NCBI GenBank assembly: GCA_044375275.1
Contig: JBILMZ010000110.1
Span: 1 to 11,349, forward strand
Direction: 5' to 3'
Length of the DNA: 11,349 nucleotides
DNA from: SZUA-430 sp044375275
Lineage (GTDB): Bacteria > Pseudomonadota > Alphaproteobacteria > Micropepsales > Micropepsaceae
The notes beneath the pieces were generated by a model that ran no database searches, was not told where the DNA came from, and worked only from the letters and a program-made list of their open reading frames with translations. Positions 4,311 to 11,349 of the stretch are shown in pieces (position 1 is the first letter of the stretch; each line of letters begins with the position of its first letter). The translations under genes were made by a program, and so were the position numbers.

Positions 4311-6332
4311 GTGGCAAGTAAAGCTGCAACGGGATCCTATTCCCAGCAATGGACGTATCGTGCCACCCCGATCCTGCGATCGCTGTTCCTTGCGGCGTGC
4401 GCAGCCGGACTCACCGTGCACCTTCTATGGCGGTTTGACCATTCACTTGACGGCCTGACCACGACCGGCCTCGCATTCTCCGTCGCACTCCTTGTGCTTG
4501 AAGCCTTCATGGCACTCGCACTCGCGATTACCGCCTGCGCAGAGATCATGACGCCTTATGTCAGGGTAGAGCCTGTGGCAGTGCCGGAAGTGGAACTGCC
4601 GACAGTAGACGTGTTTGTCCTGATCTCCGACCCGAAACAGACGCCGAAGGCCGCCTACTCCCTCGCCGTCGCCTCGCAGCTCGATTACCCGCGCAACCTC
4701 GTCCATCTCTATCTGGTCGGGCACGGCAAGGCGACCGAGAACCCGACCTCCCTGATGGCGCTCGCCGATCGCACGCGCGCCTCCTGGCTGTCATCCACCC
4801 TTGATGCACCGGCCGGCACATCGATCAACGCAGCCCTTGCGCGAACGGGCGGCAGCCTGGTCGTCTTCCTGCAGGCCGGAGACGCACCGACGCCCGACCT
4901 CCTGCGCCGGGTTGCCGGCAACTTCAATACCAACCCGCGCCTCGCCTATTGCGACGTGCCGTCTTTCTCGATCGACGGCGATCCGATGCTGACGGATATC
5001 GACGTCACGCAGCGCCTGCCGAACGATCCGGGTCACTACTTCAAGTCCTGCCTGAAAGCCGTCGCCGGGTCGCCGAGCCCGCTGGGCATTGGCCTGAAGA
5101 CCGTGTGGCGTCGCGCAGCCCTGTCGACCAGCGGTTCGATGACCCGCACGAACTACCGTCCCGACGCCGTCGCACGTATCCGTGCAGCTGAACACGAGTG
5201 GCAGCGCGGGATCACCGACCGCCCCATGATAGCAACGCTCGCACCGGACACGGTGCGCGACTACCTGCATCTTCGAATGGCACAGCGTCTCGGCGCGATC
5301 GATGCCGTGCTCGCGCGTGACCCGCTGTTCGCACGCGGCCTCACCGCCCGCGAACGCCTGTCGTGGATGCCGGCCATGTTTGCAAGTATCCTCCCCTTCG
5401 CCTGGGCCGCCCGCATCGCCATCCCGTCCCTCGCCGTATTGCTCAACATCCCATTGATCGCAGCCGACCGGACAAGCGACGCCATCCTTGTCTCCCTCAG
5501 CGGCCTGATCATCGCGCTGATCATGAGCGGCACGCTCTTCTCGGGCATCAGGACACTGCTGATCGGCATGTGGAGCGAGTTGCTCGAGACATTCCTCGCA
5601 GCCCCCTCCATCGCGATGCTGATGCGCGGCCGGGACAGCGGTGACAGCGTTCCCAGCATCGACCGTGCAAATGGCCTGCTGATAGTCTCCTTCGCCCTGC
5701 TCCTCGCCGGCACGACAGCGGGAATAGTGGCCCTCAGCCTGAAAGGCGCACCACAGGCCGCCCAGGCCGCGCCTGCTGCACTGACGATCTTCACCGCGCT
5801 CTTCTTTGCGTGCCTGCTGGGTGCCGTCGCAGAACCTCGCCAGCGACGCATGTCGCCACGCATGAACAGGCGCCTGCAGGCTGAACTCCTGCTCGGCGGC
5901 GAGAGGATCCACGGTCGGCTGGCTGACATATCCGTGCACGGCGCACGCTTCGTGGCAGATGATGCGGTTGACCTGCCGGCGCGGGCCCTGGCTGGCGTGA
6001 TCACGCTGAATGGCCCCGGCGGAAGGTCCGATCTCCCCGTTCAATTGTCCCGCCAGACAGAAACCGGTGGACGCACGGCCTTTGGTCTTTCATTCACGGG
6101 CAGGACAGTCGGAGAGTTTGCAACCGTGGTCCGTCTCGCCCATCGCTCCGGCGATGCCTATGCAGACCTGTGTGACTCGCGTGCGCGCCCCCTCGGCCTG
6201 CTGATGCTGTTTCCCATTTTGACACTGCGCGGCATCGGCTCGTTCGTCTCCCGTCTTTTTGTGCGCCGCAAAAGCGAAGGCAATGCCTCCTTTGTGAGCC
6301 TCGGCGACTACAAAAAAAGAGGGACACATTGA
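4311..6332 (+). CDS. BcsA-like membrane protein with degenerate glycosyltransferase-2 domain and C-terminal PilZ domain
   Basis: Encodes 673 residues with the architecture of the cellulose synthase catalytic subunit: N-terminal spans (about 18-40 and 51-80), a GT2-like cytoplasmic domain from PTVDVFVLISD (97-107) to about 345, further spans (about 353-385, 389-412, 453-475, 486-507), and a PilZ domain (about 508-615). The PilZ c-di-GMP motifs are present: RMSPR (513-517, RxxxR) and DISVHG (539-544, DxSxxG). The catalytic motifs are not. Aligned from memory with Rhodobacter BcsA, DDG becomes GHG (137-139), DADH becomes QAGD (188-191), TED falls in TRTNY (278-282), and QxxRW becomes QRLGA (325-329). 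A transferase is therefore unlikely; a c-di-GMP-sensing membrane pseudoenzyme is the best reading. A hydrophobic stretch after PilZ (627-646) may anchor the C-terminus. GTG start with AAAGGGG 8 nt upstream; no earlier in-frame ATG was found. No bcsB, bcsZ or bcsC is nearby, and it stands alone in orientation and spacing. Confidence 0.8.
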   Translation: MASKAATGSYSQQWTYRATPILRSLFLAACAAGLTVHLLWRFDHSLDGLTTTGLAFSVALLVLEAFMALALAITACAEIMTPYVRVEPVAVPEVELPTVDVFVLISDPKQTPKAAYSLAVASQLDYPRNLVHLYLVGHGKATENPTSLMALADRTRASWLSSTLDAPAGTSINAALARTGGSLVVFLQAGDAPTPDLLRRVAGNFNTNPRLAYCDVPSFSIDGDPMLTDIDVTQRLPNDPGHYFKSCLKAVAGSPSPLGIGLKTVWRRAALSTSGSMTRTNYRPDAVARIRAAEHEWQRGITDRPMIATLAPDTVRDYLHLRMAQRLGAIDAVLARDPLFARGLTARERLSWMPAMFASILPFAWAARIAIPSLAVLLNIPLIAADRTSDAILVSLSGLIIALIMSGTLFSGIRTLLIGMWSELLETFLAAPSIAMLMRGRDSGDSVPSIDRANGLLIVSFALLLAGTTAGIVALSLKGAPQAAQAAPAALTIFTALFFACLLGAVAEPRQRRMSPRMNRRLQAELLLGGERIHGRLADISVHGARFVADDAVDLPARALAGVITLNGPGGRSDLPVQLSRQTETGGRTAFGLSFTGRTVGEFATVVRLAHRSGDAYADLCDSRARPLGLLMLFPILTLRGIGSFVSRLFVRRKSEGNASFVSLGDYKKRGTH

Positions 6333-6510
6333 ACAGCTGCACAACAGGACTAACGTTCCGTTGAAATTTTCAGTCGCGATGACGCAATATAATTTTTGTC
6401 ACAGAAGCGTCGTATCACCCTTGACTGTTTTCAAATGAGGTCCAAACTCATTCTCGTACGGGGATGAAAACGAACCCTCGTTCAGCGGAACAACAATCGA
6501 CGGAGGGAGC

Positions 6511-6567
6511 ATGACGCCACCTGAAAAATCGAAGGTCTCCGCCGGTATACGCGGAGGCACGATCTGA
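6511..6567 (+). CDS. Possible 18-codon leader peptide
   Basis: ATG 6511 to TGA 6565-6567 encodes MTPPEKSKVSAGIRGGTI. It is preceded by CGGAGGGAGC, the strongest Shine-Dalgarno match in this interval. The frame contains a hairpin-forming sequence (CTCCGC 6537-6542 with GCGGAG 6551-6556) and a Pro-Pro pair. Size and context suit a regulatory leader peptide or a chance frame. There is no composition or homology support. Confidence 0.25.
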   Translation: MTPPEKSKVSAGIRGGTI

Positions 6568-6642
6568 TCGGACGGCCGCAACGCTGGCACTGACACTGCC
6601 GCAGCTACTCACAGACAGATCGCATAACCCAAAAATTTGACA

Positions 6643-6750
6643 GTCTTGAACGAGGCTTGCCTCGTAAACTCAGCCCGGCTTTGCTGGGCAGTTCGGAAGT
6701 GATCAGCGAACCCCGCGAACGATGCGTCGTCCGGGGTTTCGCCTTTTTTT
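6643..6750 (+). ncRNA. Candidate structured small RNA or attenuator leader
   Basis: Three consecutive stem-loops end in an intrinsic terminator: ACGAGG-CTTG-CCTCGT (6650-6665), GCCCGGC-TTT-GCTGGGC (6673-6689, one G-T wobble) and the terminator hairpin (6706-6743) with its T tract. TTGACA at 6637-6642 could be a -35, but no good -10 follows at 16-18 bp, so the 5' end is uncertain. I recognise no known RNA family. It could be a free sRNA, the processed 3' end of the upstream transcript, or an attenuator for the efflux operon 260 bp downstream. Confidence 0.35.
6706..6750 (+). terminator. Strong rho-independent terminator
   Basis: GCGAACCCCG (6706-6715) pairs with CGGGGTTTCGC, with one bulged base in the stem. 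An inner extension ACGA-TGCG-TCGT closes the loop, and a run of seven T follows (6744-6750). It terminates plus-strand transcription. It lies 374 bp past the BcsA-like gene and 260 bp before the efflux operon. Confidence 0.85.
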
Positions 6751-6816
6751 GGATTGCCACAGACGGGCACCCGACACGTGCGAAAATCGCCCCGGAGACC
6801 TCCCGGCAGTCACAAA

Positions 6817-6835
6817 ATCGTCTTCGAAAGACGAT
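6817..6835. repeat. Perfect 8-bp inverted repeat
   Basis: ATCGTCTT (6817-6824) and AAGACGAT (6828-6835) flank a 3-base spacer. On the plus strand no T tract follows; on the minus strand four T follow, so it might be a weak minus-strand terminator. It might instead be an operator upstream of the efflux operon. Function is undetermined. Confidence 0.5.
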
Positions 6836-7010
6836 AGGCTCAAGAAATTGGCGGATTTAAGCCAAAAACATCATGAGAATAAACGCCTAGGACTGAAAAC
6901 CGTTCCTTTGCCAGGATCGTTTACCCTCATGCCATTCCGGAATGCTGCGGGCGCACAAATCGTGCTGCCTGCACGATACTTCTCCCGCTGGGGGACGAGA
7001 CAGATCTGCC

Positions 7011-8120
7011 ATGAAGTTCAGAACAACGATTATCGCCATTGTAGCAATCGCGGTAACAGCCACAGGCGCCTACATGTGGTGGGGAATGGGAAGCAAGGGC
7101 GGCGACGGCAAGTCAGATCGCGGCAGCCAGCCCGTGCTCGTCACCCTCACCGAGGCCCGGACGCAGGAATTCGTTGACCTCATCGAAGCCGTGGGGACGG
7201 CAAAGGCAAACGAGAGTATCGAGCTGACAGCCAAGTCCACCGACACCGTCGCACGGCTGAACTTCTCGGATGGCCAGAAGGTGGCCGCAGGATACGTCGT
7301 CGCCGAAATGTCGTCGCGGGAACAGTCCGCCGACATCACCGCTGCAGAGGCAACGCTGAAGGAACAGGAACAGGCGCTCCAGCGTACCCGGAAGCTCCTG
7401 GAACGCGGCTTCGTGACCAAGGCCAGCCTGGACACCGCCAGGGCAGCCCGCGACAGCGCGGCCGCCCGCGTCGCAGCCACGCGATCACGCATGGCAGACC
7501 GCACCATCAAGACCCCGTTTGCCGGTGTCCTGGGATTGCGTCGCGTGAGCGTCGGCGCACTGGTTCGCCCGGCCGACGTGATCACCACGCTCGATGACAT
7601 TTCGCGGATCAAGGTCGACTTCTCTGTCGCGGAAACGCAGCTCGCGGGCATCAGCAAGGGTCAGACTGTTCGGGCAAGCGCCGCAGCGTTCCCGACCGAG
7701 ACGATCACCGGCACCATCGAGAGCATTGATACGCGCATCGACCCGCAGTCACGCACAATAACAGTCCGCGCCGTATTCGCGAACGACAAGGGCCGATTGC
7801 TCCCCGGCATGCTCATGACGATCGGCATTGAGAGCAACCGGCGCCAGTCCCTGTCGGTTGCGGAGCAAACCCTCGTCCCCATCGAAACCAGTCAGTATGT
7901 CTATGTGGTCGAGGCCGAGAACAAGGCCGAGCGCCGGGAAGTCAAGACAGGATCCCGCATCCCCGGCTTCGTCGAAATCCTGAGCGGCCTGAAAGCGGGC
8001 GAAAGAGTCGTGCTGGAAGGAACGCTCAGGATGCGTCCGGGAGCCACGATCAAACTCGCCGGAACCGGAGAGAAGGCCGAGGGTGACGGCCGCAAGGAAC
8101 GCGGGACCAGGCAACCGTGA
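7011..8120 (+). CDS. RND efflux periplasmic adaptor subunit (HlyD/AcrA membrane fusion protein)
   Basis: Encodes 369 residues. It bridges the inner-membrane RND pump and an outer-membrane channel. An N-terminal hydrophobic anchor (TTIIAIVAIAVTATGAYMWW, 5-24) without a lipobox cysteine suggests a membrane-anchored rather than lipidated adaptor. The order is the usual one: beta strand and lipoyl half (about 43-100, ELTAKSTDTVARLNFSDGQKV), a helical hairpin rich in A, E, R and Q (about 104-162), the second lipoyl half with the family motif IKTPFAGVLGLR (166-177), the beta-barrel (about 195-275, VDFSVAETQL, DPQSRTITVRA) and the membrane-proximal domain (280-350). The ATG at 7011 begins the signal/anchor directly; the ribosome binding site is poor (GGGGGA about 15 nt upstream). 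Its stop overlaps the permease start by 4 nt (GTGA), so the two are co-translated. No TolC-type channel gene is in view. Confidence 0.93.
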   Translation: MKFRTTIIAIVAIAVTATGAYMWWGMGSKGGDGKSDRGSQPVLVTLTEARTQEFVDLIEAVGTAKANESIELTAKSTDTVARLNFSDGQKVAAGYVVAEMSSREQSADITAAEATLKEQEQALQRTRKLLERGFVTKASLDTARAARDSAAARVAATRSRMADRTIKTPFAGVLGLRRVSVGALVRPADVITTLDDISRIKVDFSVAETQLAGISKGQTVRASAAAFPTETITGTIESIDTRIDPQSRTITVRAVFANDKGRLLPGMLMTIGIESNRRQSLSVAEQTLVPIETSQYVYVVEAENKAERREVKTGSRIPGFVEILSGLKAGERVVLEGTLRMRPGATIKLAGTGEKAEGDGRKERGTRQP

Positions 8121-11100
8121 ACATTTCCGACCTCAGCATCAAGCGTCCTGTCTTTGCGATCGTCATCAGCCTGCTGATCGCCGCCTTCGGGTTCCTGTCC
8201 TATGTCGGACTGCCGCTGCGGGAATTGCCCGACATTGATCCGCCCGTTGTCTCGGTTCAGACGTCTTACCCCGGCGCTGCCGCCAACGTCGTTGAAACCC
8301 GCATCACGCAGATCGTGGAAGAAGCCGTCGCAGGGATCGAAGGCATCGACACGGTCGCATCCAGTTCGCGTGATGGCTCCTCGTCGGTCAACATCACCTT
8401 CCGCCTGACCCGCGATATCGAAGCCGCTGCAAACGACGTCCGCAACGCCGTGTCGCGCGTCCTGGACGACTTGCCGGACGACGCTGACCCGCCGGAGGTC
8501 CAGAAGGCATCCTCCGATGGCTCGCCGATCATGTTCCTGAACATGACATCGGCCACCATGTCGCGCATGCAGCTGACCGACTACGCCGAGCGCTACATCG
8601 TTGATCGCCTGGCGACCATCGACGGCGTGGCGCAGATCAATGCCTTCGGCCAGACCAGGGCTTTACGCATCTGGATCGACCGCGACGCGCTTGCCGCACG
8701 CAGCTTGACGGTGTCCGACATCGAGGCCGCCCTGAGGGCAGAGAACCTCGAACTGCCGGCGGGCAGGATCGAATCCGACACGCGCAACCTGACGATCCGT
8801 GTCGCGCGTGGCTACAACACGGCGAAGGACTTCAGCCAGCTTGTCATCAAGCGGGCCGAAGACGGCCACCTCGTGCGCCTAGGCGAAGTCGCCAAGGTCG
8901 AAATCGCCAATCGCGAACGCCGGACCGATTTCCGTGGCAATGGCAGAAGCCAGGTTGGCATGGGCGTTTTCAAGCAGTCCACCGCAAACCAGCTGGCGGT
9001 GGCCCGTGACATTCGCAACGAAGTCGAACAGATCAAGCAGAACCTGCCGCAGGGCACGGAGCTGGTCATTGCCGTCGACTATTCCGTGTTCATCGAGCAC
9101 TCGGTGGAGGAAGTGTTCATCACGCTCCTGATCACCGGCGTGCTTGTGTTCGCAGTCATCTATCTGTTCCTCGGCGATTTCCGGGCCGCAATCATTCCCG
9201 CAGTGACCGTGCCGGTCTGCCTCCTCGGCTCGATGATGTTGCTGGCGCTGTTCGGTGCCTCGGTCAACCTGCTGACACTGCTGGCGTTGGTGCTCGCCAT
9301 CGGCCTCGTCGTGGACGACGCAATTGTCGTGCTTGAAAACGTCCAGCGCCGGATCGATGAAGGCGAACCCGCTTTGCTGGCGGCCACACGCGGCACGCAG
9401 CAGGTAGCCTTCGCCGTGCTCGCGACCACCGCAGTGCTGATCGCCGTCTTCGTTCCGATTGTCTTCCTGGAAGGGTCAACCGGACGGCTGTTCTCGGAAC
9501 TTGGGATTGCGCTGGGCTCAGCCGTCGCATTCTCGGCCTTCATAGCGCTCACGCTCTGCGCCATGATGTGCTCCAAGCTGCTCGTCCCCATCGAGCGGGA
9601 AAGCGCGCTGTCGAAGTCGATACACGGCGCCACCAACTGGATGGAGGGCGTCTATCGCCGCGCGCTGGTGGGGTCCCTGAACGTCCCCGGGATCATGATC
9701 AGCATCCTCATCGCCATTTCCGCAGGAGCCTACGGCTTGTTCCTGCTGATACCTGCCGAGATTGCGCCTGCCGAGGACCGGGGCGTCTTCGACATCAACG
9801 TGTCGATGGCCGAGGGAACAGGCTTTGACGCCGCCCATGCACAGATGCTGGAGATTGAAAAAGAACTTCTGCCCCTGGTGAAGGACGGAACGGCATCCCG
9901 CGTCATCATCCGGGTACCCGGCAGCTTCGGCCAGTCGTCCGATTTCAACAGTGGTCGCGGCATCATCGTGCTGGCCCCTTGGGGCGAGCGCCCGCCACAG
10001 GCCGAAGTAATCGAAGCCGTTTCAAAGACGCTGCGACAGTTTCCTGCAGTGCGCGCAAATGCCAACGCCCGCTCGAGTTTCAGCCGCGGTGGCGGCGGCG
10101 GCCAGACCCCGGTCCAGTTCGTCATCGGCGGCAACAGTTTCGAGGAGTTGCTGGTCTGGCGAGACAAGATGCTTGAGCGCGCCGAGCAGTTCCCGGGCCT
10201 GACCAATGTGGATGCGGACTACAAGGAAACCAAACCACAGCTGACCGTCAGCATCGACAAGACACGGGCGGCAGAGCTCGGCGTCTCGACACAGACCATC
10301 GGACGCACGCTCGAGACACTTCTTGGACAGCGCCGCATCGGCACCATTGTCGACGACGGCGAAGAGTACGACGTCATCGTCGCAAGCGTTGAGACGGATC
10401 GCAGGCAGCCGAGCGATCTCACAAACATCATGGTGCGCGGTCGAGGCAATGAACTCATACCGCTCTCCAATCTCGTGACAATGCGCGAGCAGGCCGGCGC
10501 AACGGCACTCAATCGGTACAACCGACTGCGCGCCATCACCATTACGGCAAACCTGGCCCCCGGCACCACGCTGGGACAGGCCCTGGATTTCCTGGAGCAG
10601 GCCGCGCGTGAGGAATTGCCGCCAAATGCGCAGATCAACTACAAGGGACAATCGCTCGAGTTCAAGGAATCCAGCTCCCAGCTCGCCTTCACGTTTGGTC
10701 TGGCCCTCATCATCGTGTTCCTGGTCCTGGCCGCCCAGTTCGAGAGCTTCGTCCACCCGTTCATCATCATCCTCACCGTGCCACTCGCGGTGGCAGGCGC
10801 GCTGTTCGGCCTCTGGGTCACCGGTACGACCATGAACATCTACAGCCAGATCGGTATCGTGATGCTAGTGGGACTGGCGGCGAAGAACGGCATTCTCATT
10901 GTCGAATTCGCCAATCAATTGCGGGACGAGGGCAAGTCAGTGCGCGATGCGCTTGTTGAAGCGTCGGTCACCCGGTTCCGTCCGATCGTCATGACGTCGC
11001 TTGCGACAGTCATGGGCGCATTGCCGTTGATGCTCTGGCAAGGCGCCGGATCGGAGAGCCGCTTCGCCATTGGCGTCGTCATCTTCGCAGGCGTGATCTT

Positions 11101-11239
11101 CTCGACCCTGCTGACGCTGTTCGTCGTTCCGGCTTTCTACAACCTTCTGGCCAGGTACACGCGCTCACCCAACGCGGTCGCGCAAGAGATCGAAAGGCTG
11201 GAAGCTGCCGACACCATGAACAAGGTGCCGGCAGAGTAG
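8117..11239 (+). CDS. RND-family efflux permease (HAE1/AcrB-like)
   Basis: Encodes 1040 residues, the full family length. It is an inner-membrane proton/drug antiporter working as a trimer with the adaptor encoded just upstream. The N-terminus ISDLSIKRPVFAIVISLLI is the family signature, followed by the first periplasmic porter loop (from PDIDPPVVSVQTSYPGA). The TM4 proton relay aspartates are D400 and D401 in GLVVDDAIVVLENV (AcrB D407/D408). The TM10 lysine is K923 in GLAAKNGILIVEF (AcrB K940). R953 and T960 in RFRPIVMT match AcrB R971/T978. All relay residues are present, so it should be active. A glycine run (SRGGGGGQ, 656-663) sits in the second periplasmic region. The GTG start overlaps the adaptor stop by 4 nt. 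Substrates cannot be told from sequence; both drug efflux and other hydrophobic exports are possible. Confidence 0.95.
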   Translation: MNISDLSIKRPVFAIVISLLIAAFGFLSYVGLPLRELPDIDPPVVSVQTSYPGAAANVVETRITQIVEEAVAGIEGIDTVASSSRDGSSSVNITFRLTRDIEAAANDVRNAVSRVLDDLPDDADPPEVQKASSDGSPIMFLNMTSATMSRMQLTDYAERYIVDRLATIDGVAQINAFGQTRALRIWIDRDALAARSLTVSDIEAALRAENLELPAGRIESDTRNLTIRVARGYNTAKDFSQLVIKRAEDGHLVRLGEVAKVEIANRERRTDFRGNGRSQVGMGVFKQSTANQLAVARDIRNEVEQIKQNLPQGTELVIAVDYSVFIEHSVEEVFITLLITGVLVFAVIYLFLGDFRAAIIPAVTVPVCLLGSMMLLALFGASVNLLTLLALVLAIGLVVDDAIVVLENVQRRIDEGEPALLAATRGTQQVAFAVLATTAVLIAVFVPIVFLEGSTGRLFSELGIALGSAVAFSAFIALTLCAMMCSKLLVPIERESALSKSIHGATNWMEGVYRRALVGSLNVPGIMISILIAISAGAYGLFLLIPAEIAPAEDRGVFDINVSMAEGTGFDAAHAQMLEIEKELLPLVKDGTASRVIIRVPGSFGQSSDFNSGRGIIVLAPWGERPPQAEVIEAVSKTLRQFPAVRANANARSSFSRGGGGGQTPVQFVIGGNSFEELLVWRDKMLERAEQFPGLTNVDADYKETKPQLTVSIDKTRAAELGVSTQTIGRTLETLLGQRRIGTIVDDGEEYDVIVASVETDRRQPSDLTNIMVRGRGNELIPLSNLVTMREQAGATALNRYNRLRAITITANLAPGTTLGQALDFLEQAAREELPPNAQINYKGQSLEFKESSSQLAFTFGLALIIVFLVLAAQFESFVHPFIIILTVPLAVAGALFGLWVTGTTMNIYSQIGIVMLVGLAAKNGILIVEFANQLRDEGKSVRDALVEASVTRFRPIVMTSLATVMGALPLMLWQGAGSESRFAIGVVIFAGVIFSTLLTLFVVPAFYNLLARYTRSPNAVAQEIERLEAADTMNKVPAE

Positions 11240-11241
11240 GA

Positions 11242-11349
11242 TCAGGCCCGGGCGCGGAAGCGTTCCGGGTACACGAGGTTGCCTTCGCGCTCGGCCGCTT
11301 CAGCCGAACCCGCGTTTGGCACCTGCAGCGTGACTGTCGTTCCGTCACC
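11242..11349 (-). CDS. C-terminal end of a probable sensor histidine kinase, partial
   Basis: The last 35 codons of a minus-strand gene that continues beyond the right edge, ending at TGA 11244-11242. It begins GDGTTVTLQVPNAG, which matches the final G-x-G-T-T/S-v strand of HATPase_c domains at the end of sensor kinases (typically 'GxGTTVxLxLP'). The remaining ~20 residues form a polar tail, EAAEREGNLVYPERFRARA. The RND permease stops only 2 nt away, tail to tail. Identity rests on one motif, so another GHKL ATPase or an unrelated protein remains possible. The open frame to the edge and the clean gene boundary support that it is coding. Confidence 0.6.
   Translation of the reverse strand, partial: GDGTTVTLQVPNAGSAEAAEREGNLVYPERFRARA

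Larger units (their letters stand above)
6333..7010 (+). other. 678-bp non-coding interval with multiple hairpins and one terminator
   Basis: No convincing protein gene fills this gap between the BcsA-like gene and the efflux operon. It holds nested inverted repeats at 6428-6470 (TTTTCA/TGAAAA enclosing AATGAG-7 nt-CTCATT), a small hairpin at 6469-6483, an 18-codon frame at 6511, hairpins at 6537-6556, 6650-6665 and 6673-6689, and the terminator at 6706-6750. Past the terminator are two inverted repeats: 6817-6835 and TTGGC-8 nt-GCCAA (6848-6865). A TATAAT at 6388 has no good -35 at normal spacing (TTGAAA is 21 bp upstream). I could not assign the promoter of the efflux operon with confidence. 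Confidence 0.6.

Noticed and set aside
4791..6044. A 417-residue open frame on the minus strand within the BcsA-like gene
   Set aside because: Its composition is rich in C, R, H, Q and G with no domain. It is antisense to a membrane/PilZ protein with coherent architecture, so it is a shadow frame.
4311..6332. Calling the gene a functional cellulose synthase bcsA
   Set aside because: The aligned catalytic motifs (DDG, DxD, TED, QxxRW) are all replaced and no bcsB/bcsC/bcsZ neighbour is present.
6399..6596. A 65-residue minus-strand frame in the intergenic region
   Set aside because: No ribosome binding site of note, no recognisable domain, and it overlaps several plus-strand hairpins. Support is insufficient.
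6942..7010. Starting the adaptor protein at 6942 instead of 7011
   Set aside because: The extra 23 residues are polar and would sit before the hydrophobic anchor. The family begins with the anchor, which follows directly from ATG 7011.
6722..7177. A 151-residue plus-strand frame running from the terminator into the adaptor gene
   Set aside because: It starts inside the terminator hairpin, is R/H-rich, and overlaps the adaptor gene in another frame. It is a chance frame.

Overview
The window reads as chromosomal DNA of a Gram-negative alphaproteobacterium. It is GC-rich and densely coded. It carries a DUF1491 gene, a family known mainly from Alphaproteobacteria, a sugar-acid dehydratase close (from memory) to Caulobacter xylonate dehydratase, and a tripartite-type RND efflux pair, which implies an outer membrane. 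A Caulobacterales/Hyphomonadales-like host is a guess. No rRNA, tRNA, CRISPR array or complete insertion sequence was seen.

Left part, minus strand (1-2626): a fragment nearly identical to the inside of the dehydratase gene enters at the left edge (1-68). It ends at a 13-bp tandem repeat. A compact type II toxin-antitoxin module follows (CopG/RHH antitoxin 718-455, RelE/ParE toxin 452-159) with a strong promoter and a palindromic operator. Then comes a complete IlvD/Edd-family dehydratase (2596-833). The TA module is therefore sandwiched between two copies of dehydratase DNA.

Middle, minus strand (2682-4175): a tight operon of an XRE regulator (3654-3406), a 36-residue single-span protein (3413-3303), a 51-residue single-span protein (3297-3142) and a 155-residue four-helix membrane protein with an LDERED motif (3149-2682). 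Two of the three junctions are 8-nt stop/start overlaps. The promoter region holds two 11-bp direct repeats 21 bp apart. Upstream lies a separate DUF1491 gene.

Right part, plus strand (4311-11239): a 673-residue membrane protein with the full cellulose-synthase (BcsA) layout. Its PilZ c-di-GMP motifs are present, but every catalytic motif I can align is lost, so it looks like a pseudo-glycosyltransferase c-di-GMP sensor. A 678-bp non-coding interval follows, with several hairpins, an 18-codon reading frame behind a strong ribosome binding site and a strong intrinsic terminator. Next is a membrane-fusion-protein/RND pump operon with a 4-nt overlap. The window ends in the last 35 codons of a convergent gene, probably a sensor histidine kinase.

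Best candidates for undescribed biology: the degenerate BcsA-PilZ protein, the XRE/microprotein/membrane-protein operon, and the leader-like RNA region ahead of the efflux pump.
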